A DNA stretch of 64,000 bases from Gnetum montanum. Taxonomy: Eukaryota; Streptophyta; Gnetopsida; Gnetales; Gnetaceae. This document shows, one piece after another, positions 54,437 to 64,000 of the stretch. The stretch spans positions 1 to 64,000 of the forward strand of contig MNCI01006635.1 in the NCBI GenBank assembly GCA_015680685.1, written 5' to 3'. The notes beneath the pieces were generated by a model that was not told the DNA's origin, did not search any database, and saw only the letters and a program-made list of their open reading frames with translations. The stretch's first letter is position 1. Each line of letters starts with the position of its first letter. The translations under genes and the position numbers were made by a program.

Positions 54437-55337
54437 TGGTGTAGAAACACCTCTTTCAATTCCCTTTATTCTTCCCTACATGTGTGTTTTGTAGATTTTA
54501 GGCTCTAGAGAGATGTCTTAGATGTTAAGGAGAGATCTCGGCTAAGAGTTGAGTCTTCTTAAAAGATGTATTGGTCAAGTAGGAGATGTCTTGTATTTAA
54601 AGGAGGCATATTACTAGTAGAGAAGACATCTTGGGGAAGATGTCTTTGCAAAAAATGAGATGTCTTAGGAATGATGTCTTGCCCAAGAGGAGACATCTTT
54701 CCTAGGGAGGAGACATCTTCCCATAGAGCTGGGTTGACACAAAAGACATCTTGGCAAGATTAGACATGACCTATACATGTAGCAAAACTTTTGAAATTGT
54801 CCATTCCAATTTAAGAAATAGCCAAAACAAGATCAAAAAGGATGAAAATAACCAAGAAGAAGGTGACAAGACTTGAAAAATATTTGAAGAGCCTTGAGTT
54901 GAGGAAAGGTTTCTATATTTCTTATCTCCTTGTTATCCATAAATATTAATTTCATTCACCATTGTTGATACCCTAAGCAAGAGAGAGAGCTCTTATAGGA
55001 GAAGATCTTGTGCAAGGAAATTGAATGAGAGGTAAAGGAGAGCACCTAAAAAAGGTTGAGAGAATCTCTTATAAGTGTCTTATCTTAAGCTTTGGCTCCA
55101 TGGTAAGAAATTGAGGATTGAGAGGGGACATGTGTGACCTCTAAGATCCTTCGAAGGGTTGTCAATTGAGCTTGGATCCTCATCTTTAATGTATTTTCTT
55201 TATACTTTGAGATTTTCTTAATATAAACAAAATTTTCTCTATTTCATTATGTTGTTCTTGTTTTATAAGCTAGATCTACTTGGAAGTTTAGGAATTGGAT
55301 TTTTTTGGAATCTATTGAGGTAGTGTCCCCTATTCCA
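54437..55337 (+). repeat. 3' LTR of element B
   Basis: 901 bp from TGGTGTAGAAACACC to GTGTCCCCTATTCCA, pairing with 33762-35602. The part 54500-54755 holds about nine AGATGTCT/AGACATCT boxes. Confidence 0.85.
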
Positions 55338-56220
55338 TCATCATCCAGGTTTATGTCCAAGTATTGAAAGTATGGGTGTTAGAACACAAAATAATTGAAA
55401 CATAAGTACACCCCAAGATTTATAAAAGTTTATAACTTAGTGCTACCTAGTATAATCAAACCTATGACCTAAGGTTACTAAGCTAAGACTTGTTCTACGA
55501 GGCTAACACCTCATTGATCAAGTACTAAAAGTATGATTCAAATAACCAAGGCTAGATTAACCTACATTCATTAACACCTATGCATTGATGAACCTTCATT
55601 ACATTGTAAAAACTATAAATACTCAAGAAAAGGTCTCACAGAAATATCTTTCAATCTTTTTAGTAAATTTTTCTTTTTCTTGAGCTTTTGATGTCTAATA
55701 TGTGTGAAGAGATCCTCCTCCTTTAGGTAATTTCATTTCCTTTCTACTTTTTGTGTGTAATTTGAGTCATCATTTTCATAAGTATGACTAGCCTCTATTA
55801 AAGTGCTACCTTGCTTATGTAGCCTAGAATTGTTTGGTTGATGCAAAGTCTAGTGCTTGCACAGTGAATAAATCTCATGATTTTTCCTTTGTTCTATGCT
55901 ATTGATGCCTTAAGAAATAAAATACTAAACCTATTTATTTCATTACATTCTATCAAACTATGATAATCTATCCTTATCCAAGAAGGTAATAACTGTACAA
56001 CATGATGTTAGGTCATCTAGGTAGTGACTATGAACTATTTATTATCTTCTGTGTGTGGTGTTGCACCTATATCATAAGAAATTACAACATGTGTAAATGA
56101 TTGTGAACATTTTGTTCCCATAAGGAATTACAATGTGTATGTTATTATTTCTTTTATTATAATATTATAAAATACATAAAAATTATAAATATTTTCTCAA
56201 CTCTACCATCATAAGACGGG
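55338..56220. other. Host sequence between B and A4, no gene recognised
   Basis: AT-rich, with TCATC at 55338-55342 as the right duplication of B and ACGGG at 56216-56220 as the left duplication of A4. It continues at 63428. No coding was seen. Confidence 0.5.
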
Positions 56221-56970
56221 TGATGAGTAGCGAGGTACCCCCTATGCCCAACCATTCAAATCACAAGCGTTCACACACAATCTGGTCGAATTCCATGGAT
56301 GGGACTAGTTGTGGAATCTAGGTCATTATGCCTTGCTCATAGTTTTCTATCTTTCCACTTGGACTAGTGGTAGTTTTGTCACATATGATTTAGTCCAGAG
56401 TGAGGCATATGATTTTTGATGTTGTTTCAACCTTATGGTACTCCTAACGATAATAAAGAAATCATTTGTTTAAACTAATTAACAATGGAAAGTAAAGTCT
56501 AAACTAGTCTATGGGTGATGAGTGTCCATTCCTAGCTTGCCATACACATCTTGAACCCATGTATCCACTACTGGGATTACCAAGCACAATGCTACTAGGT
56601 GAACCAAGCAATAACGTTGCTGGGATTACCAAGTGAATACGTGTTTACACTTGAAGCTAGTCACACCCATTCTGCCAATTCATTAACATGCATGGAAATG
56701 TAAATATTAACTAAGTACATAGAATAAAAATTACATTAAAAGTAAATTTAATCTAATTCAAAGTGCTATAATGAATAAGAATCAATCTTAATCTTATTGT
56801 CGTTCATGGAATGTGTTCAAGTACATTGCCACTTGAATAAGATGTTTTACAACTAACTCAAATCCACACTATAGGCACTCATTGATTGTTCTCTAAGATT
56901 ATAGAATAAAACTACAAGAGTTTGGATACTCTATTAATAAAAGAATGTCAATACACAGTGGGAGCATGTG

Positions 56971-56978
56971 TATTTATA
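56971..56978 (-). promoter_or_regulatory. TATA box, A4 3' LTR
   Basis: TATAAATA on the minus strand. The partner is at 63066-63073. Confidence 0.6.
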
Positions 56979-57081
56979 GGCAAAACTAAATACTACGTCG
57001 ATAGGGCTACGTCAATGCAATAGACTGCATCGATGGGGCCTAGTTGATGCAACAAACCACATTGATGAGGCCTAGTTAATA

Positions 57082-57202
57082 GGGCTAAGATAATGGGGCT
57101 AAGATAATGGAGCTAAGATATCGAGGCTAAGATATTAGGGCTAAGATATTGGAGCCAAGATATTGAGGCTAAGATATCAAAGCCAAGATATTGGGGCCGA
57201 TC
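57082..57202. repeat. 14-bp tandem array in A4 U3
   Basis: About eight units of the form ggggctaagatatt with variants (gagccaagatat, gaggctaagatat). It lies between the TATA box and the outer end of the LTR. The partner LTR has a similar array at 63268-63373 with different unit order. Confidence 0.8.
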
Positions 57203-57249
57203 AAAAATTAACTTTTTGTTAGATATCCTAGCTAAGTAATGATTCATCA

Positions 57250-57264
57250 TACCCCCATGACTGA
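57250..57264 (-). other. Polypurine tract of A4
   Basis: The minus strand reads TCAGTCATGGGGGTA before the LTR (TGATGAATC). Confidence 0.75.
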
Positions 57265-59587
57265 ATAAAAACTTGACCTTGAGTTAACAAGATAGGACCA
57301 AGCTTTCTTTACAAAAAATTAGGAATGATGGGATTATTGACTAACGCTAACTATTCATTAACTCTAAGTGTCGCATTATAAAATTTTATTCAAGTGGATG
57401 CATACAAAATGATAGAGTGACAAAAAGACTAGACAGACTTTGAAGATTACAAAATTTGCAAGGGTCTTCAAGAATCTACTAAAGATGATTCTTCTTGTTG
57501 CCTCTAGCTGTGGAAGACTTCCAACCTAGATTGTTATGTCAATGCTTCTCTGGCTATGTGGAACATTCTTAAAGGATGGATTGAAATTTCTTCTCAACAT
57601 CCCATGGTTCTAGCAAACTTACGATTCTTGAGTGTCTATCTTGTATGTGCTATGATTTATTCATGGGTATATCCTCTGTTGTCCCCCTCTTAGCTTCATT
57701 TTTATTCCTGGAAAAAGAGCTTCTTCCTTAGGTATTTCTTTAGCATCACCTATAGTCACCAAAGAATCAACATTATTTTTTGTAAATTTTACTTAATAAT
57801 TAACCCTTTTCAGATCCCTTAGTTTTTGTTTAAGCACAAGGTGATGACAATATACGATGCCCAAGGCTATGAGGTAACTAAAATCATCAAGTTACTCACA
57901 TTATTTTGATCAATTACTATAAGTTACCATGATTTTCAAAAATAGGATGTTAGAAAAATTTCAAAGTAGACATCCCTAGCCCCCATGACTAATCAACATA
58001 ACTCTAGAAGCACACAAGTTTTCAAATAATAGAAGCCAAAGGTTTGATTCAAAAGATGACCAAGAAATATTGAACTTGAAGGATATATTAACATAAAAGT
58101 AGGAAAAAAGTGAAAAAAAGGTAATTGAAAGTGATGAGAAGTAGTCCCAAAATTATGCATAAATTTAATGAAACTATCATTGATGTTCTAAAGATGTGAA
58201 GGTTAGTTCAAAGCCATGATCAACAAAATTTACGTAAGTGGGTCCTCCCTAAAGTAGGCTCCTACCATAATGCCCTTGCATAACCACTTTTATAGATATC
58301 CATGGGCACCTAAGAAGTTAAATGTAGACCATGCCTTTGTTCCAAACAACACACAACTATCGTGGTTGAGATATTGCACTATACTACACAAAACCAAAAG
58401 GCTTAGAACTGCATGCAGTAGTGAGGTAAATAATTCAATGAGAAGGGATTGTAGAGATAGTAATGTAAGGTACTTGACCATGTTCACAATAGGTTCTTGT
58501 GAAAAATGTGATTAAAATGATTAGCATACCTATCCATCCAAGTTCAAACCAAGTCCATACCATGAATAGTAACTTTGCATTGATGTGTTTCTTTTGGCCG
58601 ACCGCCATGAGTGCACAACTACCTCAAAGAACAATCATCACTTCAAAAAGAGAAGAAACAAGAAGAAGGAAGGAAGGGCCTTAGTTAGAAGGATTCCTTC
58701 AAGCATGGGTAACATTTCTTTCCAATCCCATAACTAGTGCTTGTAGCCCATTATTGTGTCTAAGGGGTGTGCTTTGAATTTCCATTATTATTTTTCTCTC
58801 TCTCTCTCTCTCTCTCTTTTCTTTTCTTTTTTTTTAATTTTTTTAAATGGAAATCACACCATGCAAAGACAAATCTTCCTTTTTATTGGTCAATAGAGTA
58901 GTGATATACGTCCAAGAGGAGTCATAAACCACATGAAGGAAGACAAAAAGAAAACCCAACAAGTCTCCTTAAGGTCACACCCTTTACAATTCCCACTTGG
59001 TCATTCCCTCTTTCTTTAAGGTACAATGATCATTGATTAATTTTAGTTTCATGAATGAAGAACCAAATTGTTTCCATGAAAAAGACCTTTTATTCAGAGA
59101 ACTAGAGGGATGGATGAGGTGGTCTCACTAGTCTACACAATTACTTATCCAATCATCTTGATAGTATAGCACAAAAACCTAACACATAGCATTGACTTCT
59201 GCATCATGACTTGGTAATATTATTAACAAAAACATAAAATACATTCATAAAAAATAAAGAGAATGACTCAAGAAAAGAGAAAAATATAAAGAAACATATG
59301 AAGAATTACAAAATTATGGAAGAAATAGGAAAATGATAAAAAATTGTAAAACTAAAAAAGCTGAAAAACACTTATTAGTTCTTGAACCAAGATGGAGAAT
59401 CTCCCCCATGACTAACCTTATGGCTGCACATTTAGGAGATGTATTGCACAATCCCTTAGTTATACACCACTAATTTCCAATCTATCACCATTACTGATTT
59501 AATTAATCATGTGGTAGCACATCTAACATTCGTGATAGTCTCGTCTGGATCATTTGAAGATGTATCTTCATATGGACTTAAAGGTAT
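57265..59587 (-). other. 3' noncoding block of A4
   Basis: No coding domain is seen. It shares phrases with A1, A2 and A3 (tcctccctaaagtaggct near 58242, cttgtagccca near 58740, accatgcaaagac near 58857). Two further polypurine-like motifs occur at 57980-57990 and 59402-59413. Confidence 0.6.
58795..58817 (+). repeat. (CT)n microsatellite and T-rich tract
   Basis: A CT repeat followed by cttttcttttcttttttttt. The matching place in A2 and A3 is a T-rich tract. Confidence 0.85.
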
Positions 59588-59923
59588 TTATATTTTTGGG
59601 GATTTATATGTGTTTGCTTCTTCTTCTTGATTTTCTATTTTAATTCTTAGGTCTCTGTGTTTAATATCCTTTTTCGGTGTATAATTAGAGTATAAGATAT
59701 CTATGTCTAAGTCATTTGTTTGGTCCATTTTCTTAAGTCTAGAACTAATAAGCCAATCAGTTGCCTCTGTGCATCTTTGAAATAATTTTATATTCTCAAT
59801 TTCAAGCAACTGGGTATCTTCTAGTTTAGTGGCTACTATGTAGATTGGATTTTGCTCACACACTTGTTTCTTAGCTTTATTGTGAGCTATGTTAATATTT
59901 TGAATTTCTAGCCACAACTGCAT
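59588..59923 (-). pseudogene. A4 gag/post-protease fusion remnant
   Basis: An open stretch of 111 codons. The segment PIYIVATKLEDTQLLEIENI aligns with the tail after the A2 protease (KCLYVATTQQEDT). The rest (SRLKKMDQTNDLDIDILYSN and ENQEEEANTYKSP) is charged and unrecognised. Just upstream the gag tail reads QPMSSNHMQS and DRQKNPCITTNSKG, showing that the protease itself was deleted. No catalytic motif is present. Confidence 0.55.
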
Positions 59924-59929
59924 CCTTTA

Positions 59930-62050
59930 CTATTAGTAGTGATGCATGGATTCTTTTGTCTATCCATAGTGATAGGTTCATTTTTTCTGTTAGGTGTTAG
60001 AGCAATGATGGATGTTGAACTTTGCATATGATTGGAGGACATTGGTTGTGAAAGGAAGAGTGTTGCACTTGATTGGCATTATGCTAGTTTGGACAAGTTA
60101 GTAGGTCAACGAGTGTTGTGCTTATGTGTGGGAACCATCCTAAATAAAGAATGTTTATGAGATTGTGGTGGAGATCTACTGACACTATCATTTCTATGTT
60201 TGTTCGTAGCACAAGTGACATTCTCTCATTAATGTCATGGTGTTGAACCTTCCTGTGTTGTTGGTGGTAACATATGGTGGAGGGAAGTATGAGAATATTA
60301 AGGATATGATGAAGGATGAGAGGTGTAAGGTGGTGATTTTTCAGAAGATGTCATAGGTCAATGATATTCAGGAGAGTGAAAGTAGCGATTTGAAGTAGAG
60401 GAAGTAGAACTAGTCAAGGAAATAGGTTTTTGAACATAATACCCATATGGGTTCTATTGGTAGTAAGGGTAGGGATGGTTTGGTGGTGGTCTCCTCCACA
60501 ACTATGGATTTTTTCCACTATGGTTAATGACAATGTTGAGGCTAGTAATAAGTCCCCCTAGGATAATGCAATTCGTTGAGGGACTGTCTATAATTACCGT
60601 GTGAAAAAGGAAATTTCCTAGGCATGTGCTTTTGTATGAATTTGGGATTCAATGCAAAAGCCCAATACTCATGTAGATGTGACATGATTGGATAATGGCC
60701 CTTTTGGTGATCATATATGCAAATGGCACATCTGTCATCTTCTTCTGTGGTTGAGTCTATAGCCTCTTCTTTTACAGCCATTTTCCTTATTTACCCATAA
60801 GTGTTCCTAGCTATTTTGTGGTTCTTCTTCCTTTGTTTATTGTGATTACCTAATTCATTTTGTGTTACCTTCTCCTCCACAGTTTATACAAAAGTTGTAA
60901 CTTTTTCATTTATCCACTCTAACATCCTATCTAGCCTTACGTGGAGTTCATCAAGAGATTGTTGCAATGGCAAAGTTTGTTATGAAATTAGGTCATAGAG
61001 AGTTGCCTCTTTTTCCTCATCATAGATATGGATCCTCTTCTTTTGAAGAGTTGGATCCCAATGATATTTCTTAACATTCTCTCATTTACATAGCTCTTCT
61101 TCTTCTTTCACCACCTGCTCAATTAGCCTTTGTATTTAATGGGCTTTTAGTTCATATAATTGGCCTTAAGCATACATCCCAAGGGTCTCCCTCATTTCAT
61201 TACAAAGCTTATCTATGATGTGGAAAAGTTGCTCTTTATTAGAGAAATCATGACTAGGACATGTATGTAGTAGCCAATAGTATCTAGGCAAGCCACATCC
61301 AAGGGTTCATGATTTTCTTACTTCCATCTTTGGATTTTTTTTCTTAGGTTGGACACTCTTGCATAGGTTTGGTATTTTTCATTGAAAATTTCTAGCACTG
61401 TGACCACTAGTGGATGAAACTTGATTCCAACAATCTATACCAACTTTCAACTTCATCTATTAGTATTCTAGGGAAGAGCTTAAGTTTTTATCACTTATTT
61501 TTGAAATTTTGCAAGGTATAGGCATCATGTAAGGCTTGTAAGTGATGTTGTGGATCAAAATCATAACCTCCCAAAAATTTAGGAATATTATTCATATCGA
61601 GCCTTTTTATGCAACTTTCCCTTCGATGCCTATGGGGTATCCTAACTACCTCTATGATCTACATCAAGCTCTTAGTGACCAACAAGGGTTCATCATCATC
61701 AAACATGGCATGGTGAAAATTGCTATTTCTATTTCCATGATTGTGATTGTTTCAGATATGTTCATGTTGAGATCTTTGATTTTTCCAGTGATTTTGATTT
61801 CTACCCTTATTTTGACCCCATAGTAGAGCTTTGTCTCTATACCTACGTTCATTTTTGTTGGAACTAGATGTGAAGAGGAAGAGGAATATGAGGAAATGGT
61901 AGAATTTCCATCACTTCTATGATGTTTCCCACAGTCCCTTGATTTATCCTTTTTAGGTTTTAAGAAGGTCCTAGGCCTTGAGACCTCCCTTGATCTAGGA
62001 CTTTCTTCATCTCCTCTAGGATTTTCTATCTTAGGTGAATGTAGTCTTTA
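59930..62050 (-). pseudogene. gag: A4 gag polyprotein
   Basis: The open segment 60542-60781 has a knuckle-like motif, CAICIYDHQKGHYP, whose last Cys is now Tyr, followed by ALNPKFIQKHMPRKFPFSHG, which aligns with A1 and A2. The capsid region (61100-61650) matches A1 in broken form, and the N-terminal Ser-rich and His/Asp-rich region lies above 61850. It is the structural protein remnant of a pol-less subfamily. Confidence 0.7.
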
Positions 62051-62297
62051 AGTGTCATCAGGGTGGTCATGAACATATGAAACCATTACATGAGGTTGGT
62101 CACTCTAATTTTCTTCAACATATATCTTGTTAGTTCTCCAATGAATGTTCTCTCCATACAAATCCTTATCACTTCTTTGTAAAAGAGACATTTTTGTTAG
62201 TTACTAATGTGTGTGACTTAATATTTTCTAAAAGATAAATCGTTAATGCATTTACAATGATCATGTATGATATAACTAATCTAGATAACTAGCACCA

Positions 62298-62315
62298 TCC
62301 CCAACAACAATGCCA
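62298..62315 (-). other. A4 primer binding site (tRNA-Asp-like)
   Basis: The minus strand reads TGGCATTGTTGTTGGGGA, one base inside the 5' LTR. Confidence 0.7.
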
Positions 62316-63065
62316 ATGATGAGCAATGAGGTACCCCCTACGCCAAACCATACGAATCACAAGCATTCATGCATGATTCAATTGAATTCTATGGATCGAA
62401 CTAGTTGGGGCATCTAGACCATTATGCCTTGATTGTAGTTCATTGTCTTCCCACTTGGACTAGTGGTAGCTTTGTCACATATGGTTTAGTCCAAAGTGAG
62501 GCATATGATTCTTGATGTTGTTTCAGCCTTATGCTACTCCTAACAATAATAAAGAAATCATTTGTTTAAACTAATTAACAATGCAAAGTAAGTATAAACT
62601 AGTCTACAGGTGATGAGTGTCCATTTCCAACTTGCCATACAAATCTTGAACCCACATATCCACTACTGGGATTACTAAGCACTATGCTACTAGGTGAGCT
62701 AAATAATAATGCTACTAGAATTACCACACAAATACATGTTTATGCTTGAAACAAGTTGCACTCATTCCATCAATTCATTAACATGCATAGAAGCATAAAT
62801 ATTAACTAAGAACATGGAATATAAATTGCATTAAAAGTAAATTTAATCTAAGTCAAAGCATTGCAATGAATAAGAATCAATCTTGATCTTATTACCATTC
62901 ATGGAATGTGTTCAAGTACATTACCACTCGAATAAGACATTGTACAACTCACTCAAATCCACACTGCAAGCGCTCACTAACTATTCTCTAAGATTATGGA
63001 ATAAAACTGCAAGAGTTCAGCTACTCTATTAACAAAAGAATGCCAAGACAAGGCTAGAGCATGCG

Positions 63066-63073
63066 TATTTATA
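63066..63073 (-). promoter_or_regulatory. TATA box, A4 5' LTR
   Basis: TATAAATA on the minus strand, at the conserved place. Confidence 0.6.
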
Positions 63074-63267
63074 AGCAAAAATAGACACTACATCAATGAG
63101 GCTATGTTGATGCAATAGATTGCATCGACAAGGCCTAGTTAATGCAACAAACCACCTTGACGGGGCCACATCAACACAATAGATTGCATCGACGGGGCCA
63201 CGTCGACAGGGCCTAGTTGATGGAGCCTAGTCAATGTAATAAACCATGTTGATGGGGCCTAGTTAAT

Positions 63268-63373
63268 GGGGCTAAGATTTTAGAGCTAAGATATAGAGGC
63301 TAAGATATTGGAGCCAAGATATCAAGGCTAAGATATTAGGGCTAAGATATCAGAGCCAAGATATCAAGGCTAA
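63268..63373. repeat. 14-bp tandem array in A4 5' LTR
   Basis: About seven units like gaggctaagatat and gagccaagatat, equivalent to 57082-57202. Confidence 0.8.
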
Positions 63374-63422
63374 CCAAAAATTAACTTTCTGTTAGATATC
63401 CCAGGCAACTAATGATTTATTA

Positions 63423-64000
63423 ATGGGTATTCACTATATTGTATGTATCTATTGAAGAAATTTTGATCATTAATGAAACAAAAATTTGATTTTAGGAAAT
63501 TCAATGTTTGTTGTAAAAATTGAATTAAGCCATGATGTGAAAGATTATCACCCAATTAAGTTTTATGTGAAAAAATAAGTGAGATAATGTAAGCTAAATT
63601 ATTTTTATAAAAAATTTAGCTTAAAAGGATTCTTGGTTCAAGTCTTAACAAAAGCTTTAATGCCCAATTTATAATAATAGCACCAATTTAGTTCTATTCA
63701 GAAGAAAGATTTCAAGTTCAAGGTTCAATAAGATAAAGTTGTAGGTCAAAATAATCTTAGTTCATGAACTAAAGAAAGAATTACTTGATCAAGATTAAAT
63801 CAAAAGTTGAATGGTTAATGGAAGTATTATAGTCAATCAAAAGATCAAAACATAAATTATACTTTAAATTTTTCATGAGGTAGGAAGAGCTGACTTTATC
63901 CCAGTTTGAAGCATCAAAATTGGTTATCTCATACTCTAGCTTGGCCAAGATTAATTCTCCTCATTTTGGCCCTTTGAAAAATCAACTTGGAGAAAAGAGT
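63423..64000. other. Host sequence right of A4
   Basis: It begins with the ATGGG duplication. AT-rich, with no coding or repeat recognised. It is the continuation of 55343-56220. Confidence 0.5.

Larger units (their letters stand above)
33762..55337 (+). mobile_element. B: non-autonomous LTR element with one unknown ORF, host of A3
   Basis: A plus-strand element with a left LTR 33762-35602 (enlarged by a solo LTR) and a right LTR 54437-55337. It has a primer-like site after the left LTR and a single ORF split by A3 (35720-36190 and 53741-54121). LTR ends are inverted: TGGTGTAGGGACACC at one end, GTGTCCCCTATTCCA at the other. Flanks TCATA (33757-33761) and TCATC (55338-55342) fit a 5-bp target duplication with one change. 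Without insertions it is about 3.1 kb and carries no gag or pol that I recognise. Confidence 0.8.
56221..57249 (-). repeat. 3' LTR of A4
   Basis: It runs from TGATGAGTAGCGAGG to TGATTCATCA. The body matches 62317-63422. It holds a TATA box (56971-56978, minus) and the 14-bp repeat array at 57082-57202. Confidence 0.9.
56221..63422 (-). mobile_element. A4: complete pol-less Athila-like element
   Basis: A full-length minus-strand element of 7.2 kb with flanks ACGGG and ATGGG (one C-to-T change). It has a 5' LTR (62317-63422), a primer site (62298-62315), gag (about 62050 down to 59588), a long noncoding block and a 3' LTR (56221-57249). No RT, RNase H or integrase is present. The gag tail passes into the segment that follows the protease in A2, so the same deletion as in A1 has occurred. 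Confidence 0.9.
62317..63422 (-). repeat. 5' LTR of A4
   Basis: It runs from TGATGAGCAATGAGG to AATGATTTATTA and pairs with 56221-57249. It is about 77 bp longer because the catcgacggggcc/gcctagttgatg repeats (63090-63270) are expanded. The TATA box is on the minus strand at 63066-63073. Confidence 0.9.

Noticed and set aside
57082-57202. Possible CRISPR-like or satellite array
   Set aside because: The units are 14 bp, contiguous and variable, without spacers, and lie within an LTR promoter region of a plant element.

Overview
The window is a block of decayed LTR retrotransposons from a large plant nuclear genome. Base composition is AT-rich, and no host gene, rRNA or tRNA gene was seen. Every coding region I could identify is retroelement gag, protease, reverse transcriptase (RT), RNase H or integrase, plus two element ORFs of unknown function. 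Elements are old: LTR pairs differ at many sites and polyproteins are broken mainly by TAG/TAA codons where Q or W is expected. The large elements, slow loss and lack of genes fit a gymnosperm or another giant seed-plant genome, but the species cannot be told from this sequence. A 30-G run beside an 8-N gap marks a weak assembly point at about 17.1 kb.

Left part (1-18.3 kb). A1 (1-4716, minus) is the 5' end of an Athila-like Ty3/gypsy element whose pol is missing. A dispersed repeat follows (4717-5875). A copia-type element, E2 (5876-18276, minus, only gag recognisable), has been split by a complete 7.1-kb Athila-like element, A2 (8674-15784, minus), with a perfect GCATC target duplication. 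Removing A2 restores the E2 gag frame.

Middle (18.3-33.8 kb). This part holds an unclassified stretch with an (AT)n tract, a Tat/Ogre-like pol fragment on the minus strand (19.2-22.1 kb), an unclassified repeat, a Tat/Ogre-like gag-protease fragment on the plus strand (25.0-26.5 kb), a decayed Athila-like gypsy element C (27.0-31.7 kb, minus), and an LTR-like segment with a TATA box (33.0-33.8 kb).

Right part (33.8-64 kb). This is a multi-level nest. Element B (33762-55337, plus) has about 0.9-kb LTRs and one unknown ORF. Its left LTR took a solo LTR (34411-35305, TSD GAGAG). Its ORF took A3 (36191-53735, minus), an Athila-like element with gag, protease, RT, RNase H, integrase and a third, envelope-position ORF. 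That third ORF was in turn split by copia element E1 (38889-43250, plus). A4 (56221-63422, minus) is a complete pol-less relative of A1.

A1-A4 share LTR ends (TGATG...CATCA), a tRNA-Asp-like primer site and a CATGGGGG polypurine tract, so A3-type elements could have supplied enzymes to the pol-less A1, A2 and A4 forms. That is inference. The most unusual items are the unknown ORF of element B, the third ORF of A3, repeated polypurine-tract-like modules inside A elements, AGATGTCT/AGACATCT arrays in LTRs of different families, and a 24-bp in-frame tandem repeat that replaces part of the E1 RT gene.
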